Assembly: GCA_034437615.1 (NCBI GenBank)
Contig: DAOTTW010000282.1
Location: 1 to 24,288 of the forward strand
Direction: 5' to 3'
DNA: 24,288 nt
Source of the DNA: DAOTTW01 sp034437615
GTDB taxonomy: Bacteria > Chloroflexota > Anaerolineae > Aggregatilineales > Phototrophicaceae
Below are positions 8,609 through 16,941 of the stretch, piece after piece (the first letter of the stretch is position 1; every line of letters begins with the position of its first letter). The notes beneath the pieces are model-generated. The model saw nothing but the letters and a program-made list of their open reading frames with translations. It did not search any database and was not told the DNA's origin. The translations under genes were made by a program, and so were the position numbers.

Positions 8609-9578
8609 AGCCTTCTTATTGCTGGTGGTGTTGCTGCTTGCTTATCTGCTGCGGCAACGCTGGCGCAAAAATCGGCCCTTGCAGATGCGCTACTCGGATA
8701 CACGCTTGTTACATGGTGTACCGCTTGGTTACCGTTGGCAGTTGCGCGGCTTGCCGGACCTGCTGCGTCTTATAACACTCGTTTTACTCGTTTTTGCTGT
8801 GGCGCGGCCTCAGTTTGGTGCGCAACGCGAGACAGTACGGGTCGAAGGCATTGATATTGTACTGGCGATGGATATTTCACGCAGTATGGAAGCACAGGAC
8901 TTCGCGCCGGATAACCGACTGCAAGCAGCGAAGCAGGTGATTGATACTTTTGTAGCTGGCCGTCAATATGACCGCATCGGCTTGTTGGTTTTCGCACGCG
9001 ATGCCTATCATCTGGTGCCGCCTACACTGGATTATCGCACCTTGCGCAGCGTGCTCGGTGATGTACAGCTAGCCGCTAATCTAGGGTTGCCTGATGGGAC
9101 TGCGATTGGGGTAGGGTTGGCCTCAGCAACAAATATGTTGGTTAACTCTGAGGCCAGATCGCGTGTTGTTATCCTGTTGACCGATGGTGAAAACACTGCT
9201 GGACAAGTACACCCGATAACGGCTGCACAAGCCGTTGCCGCGCTCGATATAAGGGTCTATACGATTGGCATGGGGCGCTCAGGCACAGTGCTAGAAATCG
9301 ACCGGGGTGAGGATGTCGTTCGTATCGAGACAGCGCTGGATGAACCAACACTGCAAGCTATCGCGGAAGTCACAGATGGGCGTTACTACCGTGCGCAAGA
9401 CCTTGAGGCGTTGCAGGCTGTCTATCAACAGATTGATAGCTTGGAGACGACACCAATTGACCGCAATGTGCAGACAGATTGGCGCGATCAGCCGGATAAC
9501 CTGCTGCTGCTGGCCTTTATACTGCTGCTGTTCGCATTTCTATTGCGTCGGACGCTATTATGGTCTGCATTGCGATGA
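8586..9578 (+). CDS. batA: BatA-like VWA-domain membrane protein
   Basis: A 330-residue inner-membrane protein with helices at about 9-22, 59-73 and 305-322, and a VWA domain between the second and third. The metal-ion-dependent adhesion site is complete: DISRS (96-100), the Thr in DGTAIG (about 162) and LLTDGEN with Asp190. The N-terminal 'FAQPEAFLLLVVLLL' and the 'LVFAVARPQFG' after helix 2 are typical of BatA/BatB. ATG 8586 lies within the upstream gene's last 23 bases. BatA is predicted to assemble with BatB and to be acted on by MoxR. The family takes its name from aerotolerance in Bacteroides, but the molecular job is unsettled. Confidence 0.88.
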   Translation: MFRFAQPEAFLLLVVLLLAYLLRQRWRKNRPLQMRYSDTRLLHGVPLGYRWQLRGLPDLLRLITLVLLVFAVARPQFGAQRETVRVEGIDIVLAMDISRSMEAQDFAPDNRLQAAKQVIDTFVAGRQYDRIGLLVFARDAYHLVPPTLDYRTLRSVLGDVQLAANLGLPDGTAIGVGLASATNMLVNSEARSRVVILLTDGENTAGQVHPITAAQAVAALDIRVYTIGMGRSGTVLEIDRGEDVVRIETALDEPTLQAIAEVTDGRYYRAQDLEALQAVYQQIDSLETTPIDRNVQTDWRDQPDNLLLLAFILLLFAFLLRRTLLWSALR

Positions 9579-9599
9579 GCGCTAAGGATACGGTGCCCC

Positions 9600-10592
9600 A
9601 TGTTCCTCAATGAGCCATACCTGTTATTGCTCGCTCTGATCCCAATGTTGTCGTTCGTGTCGCTAATGAGCGTGGCAAGGCGGCGGCGAGCAATGCGACG
9701 CCTGGGGGATAGCGCCATGATTTTGTCGTTGACGAATCGCACAAGCGCTCTATTGAACGCAATACGGGGTGCTTTGTGGCTGATCGCTTTTGCTATGATC
9801 GCGCTTGCTATGGCGCGACCTGTGTGGGGTGAAGATGAAGAAACGACGACATTGCGTGGCGTGTCCATTGTGATTATGCTGGACATCAGCGCTAGCATGG
9901 ATGTAGAGGATGTGCTGCCAAGTCGTTTAAAACGCGCACGGCTGACGATTCGAGACTTATTGAGTAACCTGGATACAAATAATGAAGTGAGTTTTGTGTT
10001 GTTTGCTGGCGTACCGTTTTTGTATTTGCCTCTGACAACAGATATTCGCACAGCAGAATTGTTCTTGGAGCGGATTGACACGTCGATGGTGCCGACAGCG
10101 GGCACTAATATCGGTAACGCTATTGATCTATCTCTAAGTGTATTTCCAGATGAAAGTGATGATGGCCGCTTGATTTTCTTGCTTTCCGATGGCGAGTATC
10201 ACGGTGCAGAATTTGCAGAACAGGCTGAGCGGGCGGGTGCCGCCAATGCGCCTATTTACGCTATCGGTTACGGCACGGCAGAGGGTGGACCGATCCCAGA
10301 CACGAATAGCCCGACAGGTTTTAAACTGAATGCAGATGGCGAGAGAGCAACGTCGCGACTGGATGAAACGTCCATGCAGCAAATCACGGAGATCAGTGGT
10401 GGAAGCTACCAGCGTGCAGATATAGCAGGCCGAGAGGTTGCGATCTTGCTTGAACAAATTCGGACGGCCAGCACGCGCCCTATTGGGGATATTGAAGCTG
10501 TACGTGGTTTAGAGCAGTACAGTTGGTTTGCGCTGATTGCGTTTGTGTGCCTGGTAGGTTCGTGGTTGCTACCGGAGGGGCGTCGCAAATGA
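9600..10592 (+). CDS. batB: BatB-like VWA-domain membrane protein
   Basis: A paralogue of the preceding gene with the same length (330 aa) and layout: helices at about 7-23, 58-73 and 309-324, 'ALAMARPVWG' after the second helix, then a VWA domain. The MIDAS motif is intact (DISAS 95-99, Thr in TAGTNIG near 159, LLSDGEY with Asp187). Compared with BatA it has the longer post-MIDAS stretch 'GYGTAEGGPIPDTNSP' typical of BatB. A ribosome-site-like AAGGA (9584-9588) precedes ATG 9600 at 11 bases. The stop overlaps the next start as ATGA, so it is probably coupled to the TPR lipoprotein. Confidence 0.88.
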   Translation: MFLNEPYLLLLALIPMLSFVSLMSVARRRRAMRRLGDSAMILSLTNRTSALLNAIRGALWLIAFAMIALAMARPVWGEDEETTTLRGVSIVIMLDISASMDVEDVLPSRLKRARLTIRDLLSNLDTNNEVSFVLFAGVPFLYLPLTTDIRTAELFLERIDTSMVPTAGTNIGNAIDLSLSVFPDESDDGRLIFLLSDGEYHGAEFAEQAERAGAANAPIYAIGYGTAEGGPIPDTNSPTGFKLNADGERATSRLDETSMQQITEISGGSYQRADIAGREVAILLEQIRTASTRPIGDIEAVRGLEQYSWFALIAFVCLVGSWLLPEGRRK

Positions 10593-11704
10593 GTAGGCGC
10601 ATGGTACAGATTGCAGTCTGTATTTTATTGTCAGTAACATTGATTAGCTGTGTTGTTGAGCCAACAGAGCGCACTTACGTCGGCAATGCCGCCTACGAAC
10701 GCCAGGAATACACTGATGCGGTCTTTGCTTACGAAGCCGCGATGGTCGAAAATGGCAACGACCCATTACCGCATTATAATGGCGGTCTAGCTTATGCACG
10801 CACGGGGCGCATGGACCCAGCACTACAGGCGTTGGAGCGTGCTATTGCCCTGACCCCGGCAATGGATATGCTAGCCGACGCCTATTACGCGATGGGGAAC
10901 GTTTCGTTAACGCAGCAAGCCTTTTCAGATGCGGAGCAAGCGTATCGGCAGGCATTGCGCATTCGTAACGATTTTGGAGCAGCGCGTTACAACCTGGAAT
11001 TATTGTTGATTCTGGGGCCGACACCGACACTACGACAATCGTTAACACCAACGGCTACGCCAACAGCAACCAGCACACCAACGGCTAGCGCGACACCCAG
11101 CCTAACCCCTACACCTAGCTCTACGCCGACAGCAACGGCAACATTTACCCCAAGCCTGACGGCGACAAATACACCGACGGCCACGAATACATTGACACCA
11201 ACCATGACGCCGACAGCGACAGCCACATCAACGGCGACCATGACGCCGACAGCAACCAGCACACCAAACGATCAACCAACGGCAGCAGAACCAAGTGATA
11301 CGCCGACGGCGACGCGCACGCCGACGGCAACCAGCACACCAACAGCGACGAATACGCTAACAGCGACGCCAACGGCCACAGCCACGCTAACCATCACGCT
11401 GACGGCTACTATTACCAGTACGCCGACGATTACTGCGACGGCCACAATGACACCTGCGCCAACGGAAACGGTAACGCCTAGCATGACCCCTACACAAACG
11501 CCAACACCAACACCAGATCAGTTACGTTTGCCACCCCCACAACAAAGCCAGAATTTGCCGACTCCTGATCTGCAAGAACTGGGTCGTGATGAAGCTAAAC
11601 GCTTGCTCGACGCTGTGTTGCAAGAGAGCCAAAGCCTTGATAGCTTTTATTTGCCCAATGTGCCGGATGCCGCAGAAGCAGGGGACATACCAAATGATTG
11701 GTAG
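10589..11704 (+). CDS. TPR lipoprotein with Thr/Pro-rich stalk, BatC-like
   Basis: A 371-residue exported lipoprotein. ATG 10589 is chosen over the in-frame GTG-side extension from 10523 because it overlaps the batB stop (ATGA) and starts a proper lipoprotein signal peptide, ending in the lipobox LIS-Cys21. TPR-like repeats follow at about 30-140 ('AAYERQEYTDAVFAYEAAM', 'GNVSLTQQAFSDAEQAYRQA'). Residues 144-309 are almost only Thr, Pro, Ala and Ser, a typical Chloroflexota surface linker. The last 62 residues contain the amphipathic 'LGRDEAKRLLDAVLQESQ' and end in Asp-Trp, which resembles the C-terminal end of BatC-type TPR proteins in other phyla ('...eAe.lL.al..., KDW'). The predicted position is outside the membrane, with the stalk spacing the TPR domain from its C-terminal contact helix. 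Confidence 0.8.
   Translation: MSRRMVQIAVCILLSVTLISCVVEPTERTYVGNAAYERQEYTDAVFAYEAAMVENGNDPLPHYNGGLAYARTGRMDPALQALERAIALTPAMDMLADAYYAMGNVSLTQQAFSDAEQAYRQALRIRNDFGAARYNLELLLILGPTPTLRQSLTPTATPTATSTPTASATPSLTPTPSSTPTATATFTPSLTATNTPTATNTLTPTMTPTATATSTATMTPTATSTPNDQPTAAEPSDTPTATRTPTATSTPTATNTLTATPTATATLTITLTATITSTPTITATATMTPAPTETVTPSMTPTQTPTPTPDQLRLPPPQQSQNLPTPDLQELGRDEAKRLLDAVLQESQSLDSFYLPNVPDAAEAGDIPNDW
11018..11515 (+). repeat. Degenerate Thr/Pro/Ala-coding repeat inside the TPR lipoprotein
   Basis: About 500 bases of imperfect short repeats built on units such as ACGCCGACAGC and ACACCAACGGC, translating to TPTAT, TSTPT and TATMT patterns over residues 144-309. Codons for Thr vary (ACA, ACG, ACC), which suggests selection for the peptide pattern rather than a recent DNA expansion. 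The reverse strand shows a long Val/Gly/Ala frame only because of this repeat. Confidence 0.9.
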
Positions 11705-13025
11705 ACACAAACAGCTATTTTTATGCTTAGTGGCCCTGCTGATACATGGCCTGGTTATGAGGCCGCTACTGCTGGCACAGGATGAACCGCCGCCCGATTA
11801 TTTTCTGACGGCCTCTGTAAGTAACGAAACACCATATTTGGGCGAGTCGGTTACCTATACTGTGCGCATCTATCTCGGCGGCGTCTTACGAGCGTCTCCG
11901 ACATACCGCCCGCCGGAGTTTACAGATTTGTGGCAGGCACAGGCGATACCAAGCCGCGTAACACGGGAAACTTATGAGGGTCGCTCGTATGATATGACAG
12001 TGATCCAGAACATACTGTACCCTGTTTCAACTGGCTCAGTCAGCATCCAACCATCCGCCATCGAACTCCAATTAGATGACCGCAACATTGTGATTGAATC
12101 AAATCCAGTTAGCCTTAGCGTGCGCCCACTTCCGCCAGATGCCCCATTGGGTTTCACGGGCGCAGTGGGGGAGTATGCAGTTACGACAACGGTCGATAAC
12201 GAAGCCGTACAGGTCGGTGAGGCGCTAACGCTGGCCATGCGCGTTGCAGGGACGGGTAATCTAGAGCAAATCCCAGCACCACGTTTGAACTTGACGACTG
12301 GCTGGCGTGTTTATCCGCAAACACCAGACTTTCAGCGTAGTTCGTACAGCACGACGATCTCTAAAACGTATAGCTGGCTGCTGATACCTACCGCACCGGG
12401 AACGCGAACGCTGAACAATCTAAGCTGGGTCTATTTTGATACAGCAGAGCAACGTTACCTGCGGGTTAGCGCTGAAGCCCCGACAATTGAGGTTTCTGGT
12501 GAAGCACTTGACGTTGGAGCTTTTCCGGAAACGAACTTGTTAGCGCTGAAGAGCGCCCCCCAGCGTCTGAACACAGAACTTGCACAGGTGAACGAGGTCT
12601 TTTGGTTATTGTGGTTGCTGCCTGTGATTGTGCTGATGCTGGTGCTGGTCGTGCGCATTTCGGAAAACGTGCAGGAACAAGACGATCAGCGGCACCGGCA
12701 GAAAAATGCTTATCGCATCGCAAAGCGTCAACTGAAGGCAGCCAGTAAGCAGGGGGAAAAACTCTTTCGTGAGATTGAGCCGATTATCGTGCGCTATTTC
12801 AGAAACCGTTCTGGCAATAAGAAGCTGACAGCGCAAAACTTGCCGATATGGTTGGCAGAACAGGACATGCCACAGGATTTAGCGGCTGAGCTTCTGAACT
12901 GCGTTGAGAGCGCGGAGGGCGCACAATTTGCACCAGCAGGCATGTATCGCGTTGGGACTGTCTATAGCCGTACACGTAGCGCTCTGCGCCGCCTTAATAA
13001 GGCATGGAGGCCCACATCGGCATGA
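11694..13025 (+). CDS. batD: BatD-like oxygen-tolerance family protein
   Basis: A 443-residue membrane protein. ATG 11694 overlaps the previous stop by 11 bases and starts a signal peptide (1-29, 'FLCLVALLIHGLVMRPLLLA'); the longer in-frame extension back to 11586 lies wholly within the upstream gene and is rejected. The extracytoplasmic part has at least two BatD-type beta domains: 'TASVSNETPYLGESVTYTVR' (39-58) with 'IQNILYPVSTGSVSIQPSAI', and 'VGEYAVTTTVDNEAVQVGEA' with 'AGTGNLEQIPAPRL' and the matching 'YSWLLIPTAPGTRTL'. One membrane helix (about 302-321) and a basic helical tail of 120 residues follow. BatD is thought to present or assemble partners on the outer face of the BatA/BatB complex. 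Confidence 0.88.
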   Translation: MIGRHKQLFLCLVALLIHGLVMRPLLLAQDEPPPDYFLTASVSNETPYLGESVTYTVRIYLGGVLRASPTYRPPEFTDLWQAQAIPSRVTRETYEGRSYDMTVIQNILYPVSTGSVSIQPSAIELQLDDRNIVIESNPVSLSVRPLPPDAPLGFTGAVGEYAVTTTVDNEAVQVGEALTLAMRVAGTGNLEQIPAPRLNLTTGWRVYPQTPDFQRSSYSTTISKTYSWLLIPTAPGTRTLNNLSWVYFDTAEQRYLRVSAEAPTIEVSGEALDVGAFPETNLLALKSAPQRLNTELAQVNEVFWLLWLLPVIVLMLVLVVRISENVQEQDDQRHRQKNAYRIAKRQLKAASKQGEKLFREIEPIIVRYFRNRSGNKKLTAQNLPIWLAEQDMPQDLAAELLNCVESAEGAQFAPAGMYRVGTVYSRTRSALRRLNKAWRPTSA

Positions 13026-13804
13026 GATCGGCGCGTTGGTTATTGATCCTGTGCATTGGCGTGCTGTGTTTGCGTGTGGTGTTGCCACAGGAGGCAGGCC
13101 AAAATCAGGCGGAATGGTTGGAAATTCTGAGTGCAGCCGATGCAGCCTATCGCAATGGCAACATTACATTGGCCACCGATCTGTATAACTTATTGCTGGC
13201 TCAAGGCGTGCAGGACGTGGTTGTGTATTACAATCTGGCGACTGCCTATCTTGAATTGGGAAATTTTGCAGGGGCACGGCTATATTATCGGCGTGCGCAA
13301 CACATAGCCCCACGTGATCCTGATATTGCTATGGGGGTCGAACAGTCACGTGCACAGAGCCGCGATGCAGACGTATTACCGAGTTACTTGCACACCAACT
13401 TTGCACGCTTGTCGCAGGGTGTTCTAACATCTATTGAGCTTGCATTTGTAACGCTTGCTGTGTGGGTGACGTGGGTGATTGTAGTTGCTTTTGTTATAGG
13501 ACTCAGGCGACCTAGCTGGCTACTGCGGGCGATATTTTGGCTGTTTACTTTAGGGTTGGTTGTCAGCATCACGCTGATGGGTACACGCTGGTACGTCGAG
13601 ACCTACGAAGCGCCTGCTATTGTGATGCGCAATGCAAGGGTGCATAGTGGTCCCGGCGCTGCATTTGTCCAGATGTATACGATTGAGACGGCCCGTGAAG
13701 TTTTCATCCTAGACCAGCAGGCGGACTGGCTGAAATTCATGCAACTCGATGGGCGGCGTGGATGGGTGCAAGCCGACGCCATCAAGCACATTATCCCACC
13801 ATAG
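13022..13804 (+). CDS. batE: BatE-like TPR/SH3-domain membrane protein
   Basis: A 260-residue protein and the last gene of the operon. ATG 13022 forms an ATGA overlap with the batD stop and has GGAGG 11 bases upstream; ATG 13004 would add six residues. It has an N-terminal signal or anchor (about 5-22), two TPR-like helical pairs ('ADAAYRNGNITLATDLYNLL', 'YYNLATAYLELGNFAGARLY', 33-98), two membrane helices (about 135-160 and 166-187), and a C-terminal bacterial SH3-like domain ('VMRNARVHSGPGAAFVQMYT', then 'DWLKFMQLDGRRGWVQADAI'). This order of TPR, helices and SH3 is the BatE pattern. The SH3 domain would be extracytoplasmic and may bind cell wall or peptide ligands. Confidence 0.88.
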   Translation: MRSARWLLILCIGVLCLRVVLPQEAGQNQAEWLEILSAADAAYRNGNITLATDLYNLLLAQGVQDVVVYYNLATAYLELGNFAGARLYYRRAQHIAPRDPDIAMGVEQSRAQSRDADVLPSYLHTNFARLSQGVLTSIELAFVTLAVWVTWVIVVAFVIGLRRPSWLLRAIFWLFTLGLVVSITLMGTRWYVETYEAPAIVMRNARVHSGPGAAFVQMYTIETAREVFILDQQADWLKFMQLDGRRGWVQADAIKHIIPP

Positions 13805-13832
13805 GCATTGCCCGCTTTTCGCTGTGTAGCTT

Positions 13833-15185
13833 TTATCTTTTGTTAGCGATCACAAAGGTCGGTACGACTGAGCCACCCCCTGCTGTGACATTCAGCAATG
13901 CAGCAGGTGATAGGCGCGTCAGACAACCACCAACACGATCCCCGCCAAAAATGTAGGGGTCTGCATCAACATAGCGCGGACTCACATCTAACTGGCCATC
14001 GAGCCACATCGGGAAATCACGCTGCACCGTTGGGGCTTTTTCCTGCACGACATGCGGCGAATTTCGGGCGTTTTTGAGCGCTTCCTGCCAGCCGGTATCA
14101 TCGCATTCCCAGCCCAGGACAACACCACGCCCACCAAAATCATCGTTGGGCTTCAACACGAGGCGTTCGCGGTTTTCTGCGATGAAGGGCACCAGGTCAA
14201 TCTCACGGCCATCGTAAAACGTCATACGATCTGTTACGACACGTGTCCAGGGGATGTAATCACGGATGGCCTGTTGTTGCTCATCATCGAAAACATGCGT
14301 GTTTTGCTCGTCACTCAGGAAGGCTAAGCTGGCTTTTTTGAACAGCAGCTTGCAGCTTGGTGAATTCGTGATGAACACGCTGCGCTCTTGAATAGCACGC
14401 AGCAAATCGCTTTCAAAGCCGAGGCGCTGAGCCAGTTCACTGTAGAGTGCTCGCTTGTAGATAACGTCAATGCGGAAGTCACCTTTCCACAGGTGGCCGC
14501 CCCGATATTCCAGCACACGCGGGTCTGCCAGTACAGTCGGTATGCCGCGCCTTAGCAGATATTCGCACTGGATTTCGTGCTCACTGATGGTCGGTACATC
14601 GCTCCAATCAAGGATAGCGATCTGCGGTTGCTCACGTCCGCCCCAATCGTGATAAGCCTTGAGCAAAGCCGCTTCTAAGTGGGGCTGTGTGGGCAAGCTG
14701 CGAATCTTGTAGTGGTCCTGGAAACGCTTGAATGGCTCTAGCTCTTGAAACACCTGATCCAGCACATCACTGTATCCCAGGCCAGCGGGTGTCTCGGCGT
14801 TGTATTCGACCACCTTCAGCGAATGGTCCTCAACCACGTAAAATGTATCCAGGCGGGATGAGGACCAGGGGGCAGGGCCGCCCGTATCCATGCCGAAGAG
14901 ACGCTCTTCATAATCTTCAAGATGCAATTGTGCGCGTGCCTTTGCATCGACCACACAAACGTTATGCGCACGCCAAAAGGCGCTTAGAAGCGCTTCTAGC
15001 CCCTGTTGCATGATGCGCCAGTCCACCTCAAAATAAAAGTGTGGACGCAAGACGACGCATAAAGGCCGCTCCCCGAAGTATAAGCCCTCTTCTTTCAGAC
15101 GTTGCCGCAGGTGTGCATCTGCTGCTTCAGCAATTGCGGGGTCTTGGAGTAGATCATGGTAGCGGTTAATTGCATCTAAAATCAT
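13833..15185 (-). CDS. Circularly permuted ATP-grasp ligase, glutathionylspermidine synthase-like
   Basis: A predicted soluble carboxylate-amine ligase of 450 residues. The segment 'LKVVEYNAETPAG' (123-135) matches the 'LLEYNADTPT' metal-binding motif of glutathionylspermidine synthase-type enzymes, in which the ATP-grasp order is permuted. The ATP-binding loop comes late: 'RLVLKPNDDFGGRGVVLG' (341-358, Lys345 and the Gly-rich turn), then HVVQEKA with Glu392. The conserved end 'LNVTAGGGSVVPTFVI' is also seen. The usual glutathionylspermidine synthase is shorter, about 380 residues. No signal peptide is present. ATG 15185 has a G-run ribosome site that overlaps the stop codon of the upstream ATP-grasp gene, six bases apart, so the two are surely co-expressed. 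Substrates are unknown. The 3' end faces batE with 28 bases between stop codons and no clear terminator. Confidence 0.75.
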   Translation of the reverse strand: MILDAINRYHDLLQDPAIAEAADAHLRQRLKEEGLYFGERPLCVVLRPHFYFEVDWRIMQQGLEALLSAFWRAHNVCVVDAKARAQLHLEDYEERLFGMDTGGPAPWSSSRLDTFYVVEDHSLKVVEYNAETPAGLGYSDVLDQVFQELEPFKRFQDHYKIRSLPTQPHLEAALLKAYHDWGGREQPQIAILDWSDVPTISEHEIQCEYLLRRGIPTVLADPRVLEYRGGHLWKGDFRIDVIYKRALYSELAQRLGFESDLLRAIQERSVFITNSPSCKLLFKKASLAFLSDEQNTHVFDDEQQQAIRDYIPWTRVVTDRMTFYDGREIDLVPFIAENRERLVLKPNDDFGGRGVVLGWECDDTGWQEALKNARNSPHVVQEKAPTVQRDFPMWLDGQLDVSPRYVDADPYIFGGDRVGGCLTRLSPAALLNVTAGGGSVVPTFVIANKR

Positions 15186-15191
15186 GGCTGG

Positions 15192-16136
15192 TTATCCCCC
15201 ACGTTCTGAGGCCCAGATGCCCCAATGATAGCGCGTGCGTGTTGCGGTGTCGCCAACAGCCAGTTCAATCATGATGTTGGCCATCGTGTGGACCATCCAC
15301 TCGAAGTGGTTGTAGCCGAGTGAATTCACATCCATATCGGGTGCTGGGTTCATGAAGTCAATTGCGTATGGGATGCCGTCGCGGATGGCGAACTCGCAGG
15401 TGTTCATGTCATAGCCGAAGGCACGGCAGATCGTCAATGTATCGTTGTACAGGCGGTCGTGTAGCTCTGGCCAGAAGTTGTGCTCAGGGTAATAGTAGGG
15501 TGCGTTGGGGTCATACTGCATCACGCGCACCTCCCGCTGACCGATGCACATATTGCGGGCGTACATATCCCATTTTACGAACTCTTGCAAAATGTAGGTC
15601 TCAGTGCCCGTGCGGTTGTACACGTCGAATAGTTCATCCATTGAGCGCACGACAAACACGTTACGACCTGCACCGCCGTGTGCATCTTTGACCACCAGTG
15701 GGAAACCGCCCATGCCATTCACGAAGTCCCACCAGTCAATCGGGTACTTTAGGTTACGCAGGCTTTTCTGGTGGTCGATGGTCGGCACATAGTCCTTGTT
15801 TGGCAGAACAGCCGTGCGTGGTGTGGCGACGCCTAAACGCGAAATCAGCCCGGTGCCGAAGTATTTGTCATCTGCCGTCCACATGAACGGGTCGTTGACG
15901 ACATGCGCACCCTGTATAACGGCATTCTTGAGATATGAGCGATAGTAAGGGACTTCATGCGAGATGCGGTCAATCAAGACGCGATATTGCGTTGGCTCGT
16001 TCATCCACGAACCGCCAATTTGCACATATTCTGCGACCACGCCTGTCTCCTGCGTGCGCCTGTTCACCTCTTCGATGAAAGCTGGCGGCCACGACCATTC
16101 CATGCCGACTAGTAGGCCGATACGCTTTAATTCCAT
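15192..16136 (-). CDS. RimK-like ATP-grasp ligase
   Basis: A predicted carboxylate-amine/thiol ligase of 314 residues. The ATP-grasp core is visible: an N-terminal pre-ATP domain ('KRIGLLVGMEWSWPPAFIEE'), the hinge and ATP-binding loop 'FPLVVKDAHGGAGRNVFVV' (145-163, Lys150), 'YILQEFV' (181-187, Glu185), and the metal-binding pair near 'EFAIRDGIPYAIDFMNPAP' (Glu248, Asp260, Asn263). This is the glutathione synthase/RimK type in normal order. It has many Trp and Tyr residues (WSWPP, DWWDF, APYYYPEHNFWPE), which is unusual for RimK itself. A purine-rich stretch (AAGGCGAAGAACT) precedes the ATG. It lies 67 bases after the esterase gene and 6 bases before the permuted ATP-grasp gene. Confidence 0.78.
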   Translation of the reverse strand: MELKRIGLLVGMEWSWPPAFIEEVNRRTQETGVVAEYVQIGGSWMNEPTQYRVLIDRISHEVPYYRSYLKNAVIQGAHVVNDPFMWTADDKYFGTGLISRLGVATPRTAVLPNKDYVPTIDHQKSLRNLKYPIDWWDFVNGMGGFPLVVKDAHGGAGRNVFVVRSMDELFDVYNRTGTETYILQEFVKWDMYARNMCIGQREVRVMQYDPNAPYYYPEHNFWPELHDRLYNDTLTICRAFGYDMNTCEFAIRDGIPYAIDFMNPAPDMDVNSLGYNHFEWMVHTMANIMIELAVGDTATRTRYHWGIWASERGG

Positions 16137-16203
16137 AGTTCTTCGCCTTTGCGTGTTGCTGTGTGCTCGCTATTCTTTGCTGAAACTACTGCTGCTTGTT
16201 ACT

Positions 16204-16926
16204 TTAATCATGCCCACCCAGATATACACGAAGCTGATTCATCCAATATGGCCAGTCGTGTTGCCAACCATCCCAGATACGCAACGCATTGCCGATGCCT
16301 TTGTTCCACAATACGCCAGACATTTTGAGCGATTCGTTTTTGAGGGCGTCGTGTTCACTGGTGACAAGGATGATGTCTGTTTCTCGTAGCAGGTGCAAAC
16401 GGACATCGTCGTTTTCGTTGGGGACGAAAGCTACCGGGTTATTGAAGTAGACGTAATCATCTGAATAGCCCCCTGTGAATCTGTGAATATCGTAGAAACC
16501 ACTGAGGCCAATGACGCGCTTAAACACGCCGGGATATTTCAGGGCAAGCGTCATGGCGTGATAGGCACCAAAACTCGCGCCCATCGTCATCAGGAAAGGG
16601 TTCTGGTTTTTGTGCCAGGATAGCGGGATAACCTCATGCATCAGGTACATGAAATACTGATGATGACGGTAGGCTCTGCCGCCGGGTTGCGCCCACCAGC
16701 AATACCAGCTTTCAGAGTCGATGCTATCGACGCAGTAGAACTGCAACCAGCCATTGTTGAAATAATCTACTAGTGCCCTAGCGACGCCGCGATCTTCCCA
16801 TTCGTAGAACCTACCGCGTGAGGTCGGGAACACCAGCACACGCGCCCCCGCATGACCCAGGATAACCAATTCCATGTCGCGGTTCAGATTGGGGCTGTAC
16901 CAGCGATGATACTCACGATGAACCAT
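16204..16926 (-). CDS. Small alpha/beta-hydrolase, putative esterase family (COG4947-like)
   Basis: A predicted soluble hydrolase of 240 residues. Two Met codons compete. The second (16926) has GGAG (16936-16933) six bases upstream and is preferred; the first (16938) has no ribosome site and itself lies against the tandem repeat. Catalytic elements of an esterase D-like fold are present: nucleophile Ser118 in MGASFGAYHA, acid Asp193 in VTSEHDAL and base His223 in DGWQHDWPYW. 'VLVFPTSRGRFYEWEDRG' and the aromatic stretch 'ESWYCWWAQPGGRAYRHHQY' mark the family. It could cleave an ester, thioester or amide made by the neighbouring ligases; that is inference from position. Confidence 0.8.
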   Translation of the reverse strand: MVHREYHRWYSPNLNRDMELVILGHAGARVLVFPTSRGRFYEWEDRGVARALVDYFNNGWLQFYCVDSIDSESWYCWWAQPGGRAYRHHQYFMYLMHEVIPLSWHKNQNPFLMTMGASFGAYHAMTLALKYPGVFKRVIGLSGFYDIHRFTGGYSDDYVYFNNPVAFVPNENDDVRLHLLRETDIILVTSEHDALKNESLKMSGVLWNKGIGNALRIWDGWQHDWPYWMNQLRVYLGGHD

Positions 16927-16941
16927 TTGCTGCTCCATTTG

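Noticed and set aside
10987..11484. Long reverse-strand open frames of Val/Gly/Ala repeats
   Set aside because: They are the exact antisense of the Thr/Pro-coding stalk; low-complexity coding DNA opens the other frames by itself. No ribosome site or protein family pattern.
13805..13832. Possible bidirectional terminator between batE and the permuted ATP-grasp gene
   Set aside because: The 28 bases between the convergent stop codons show no stem of useful length.
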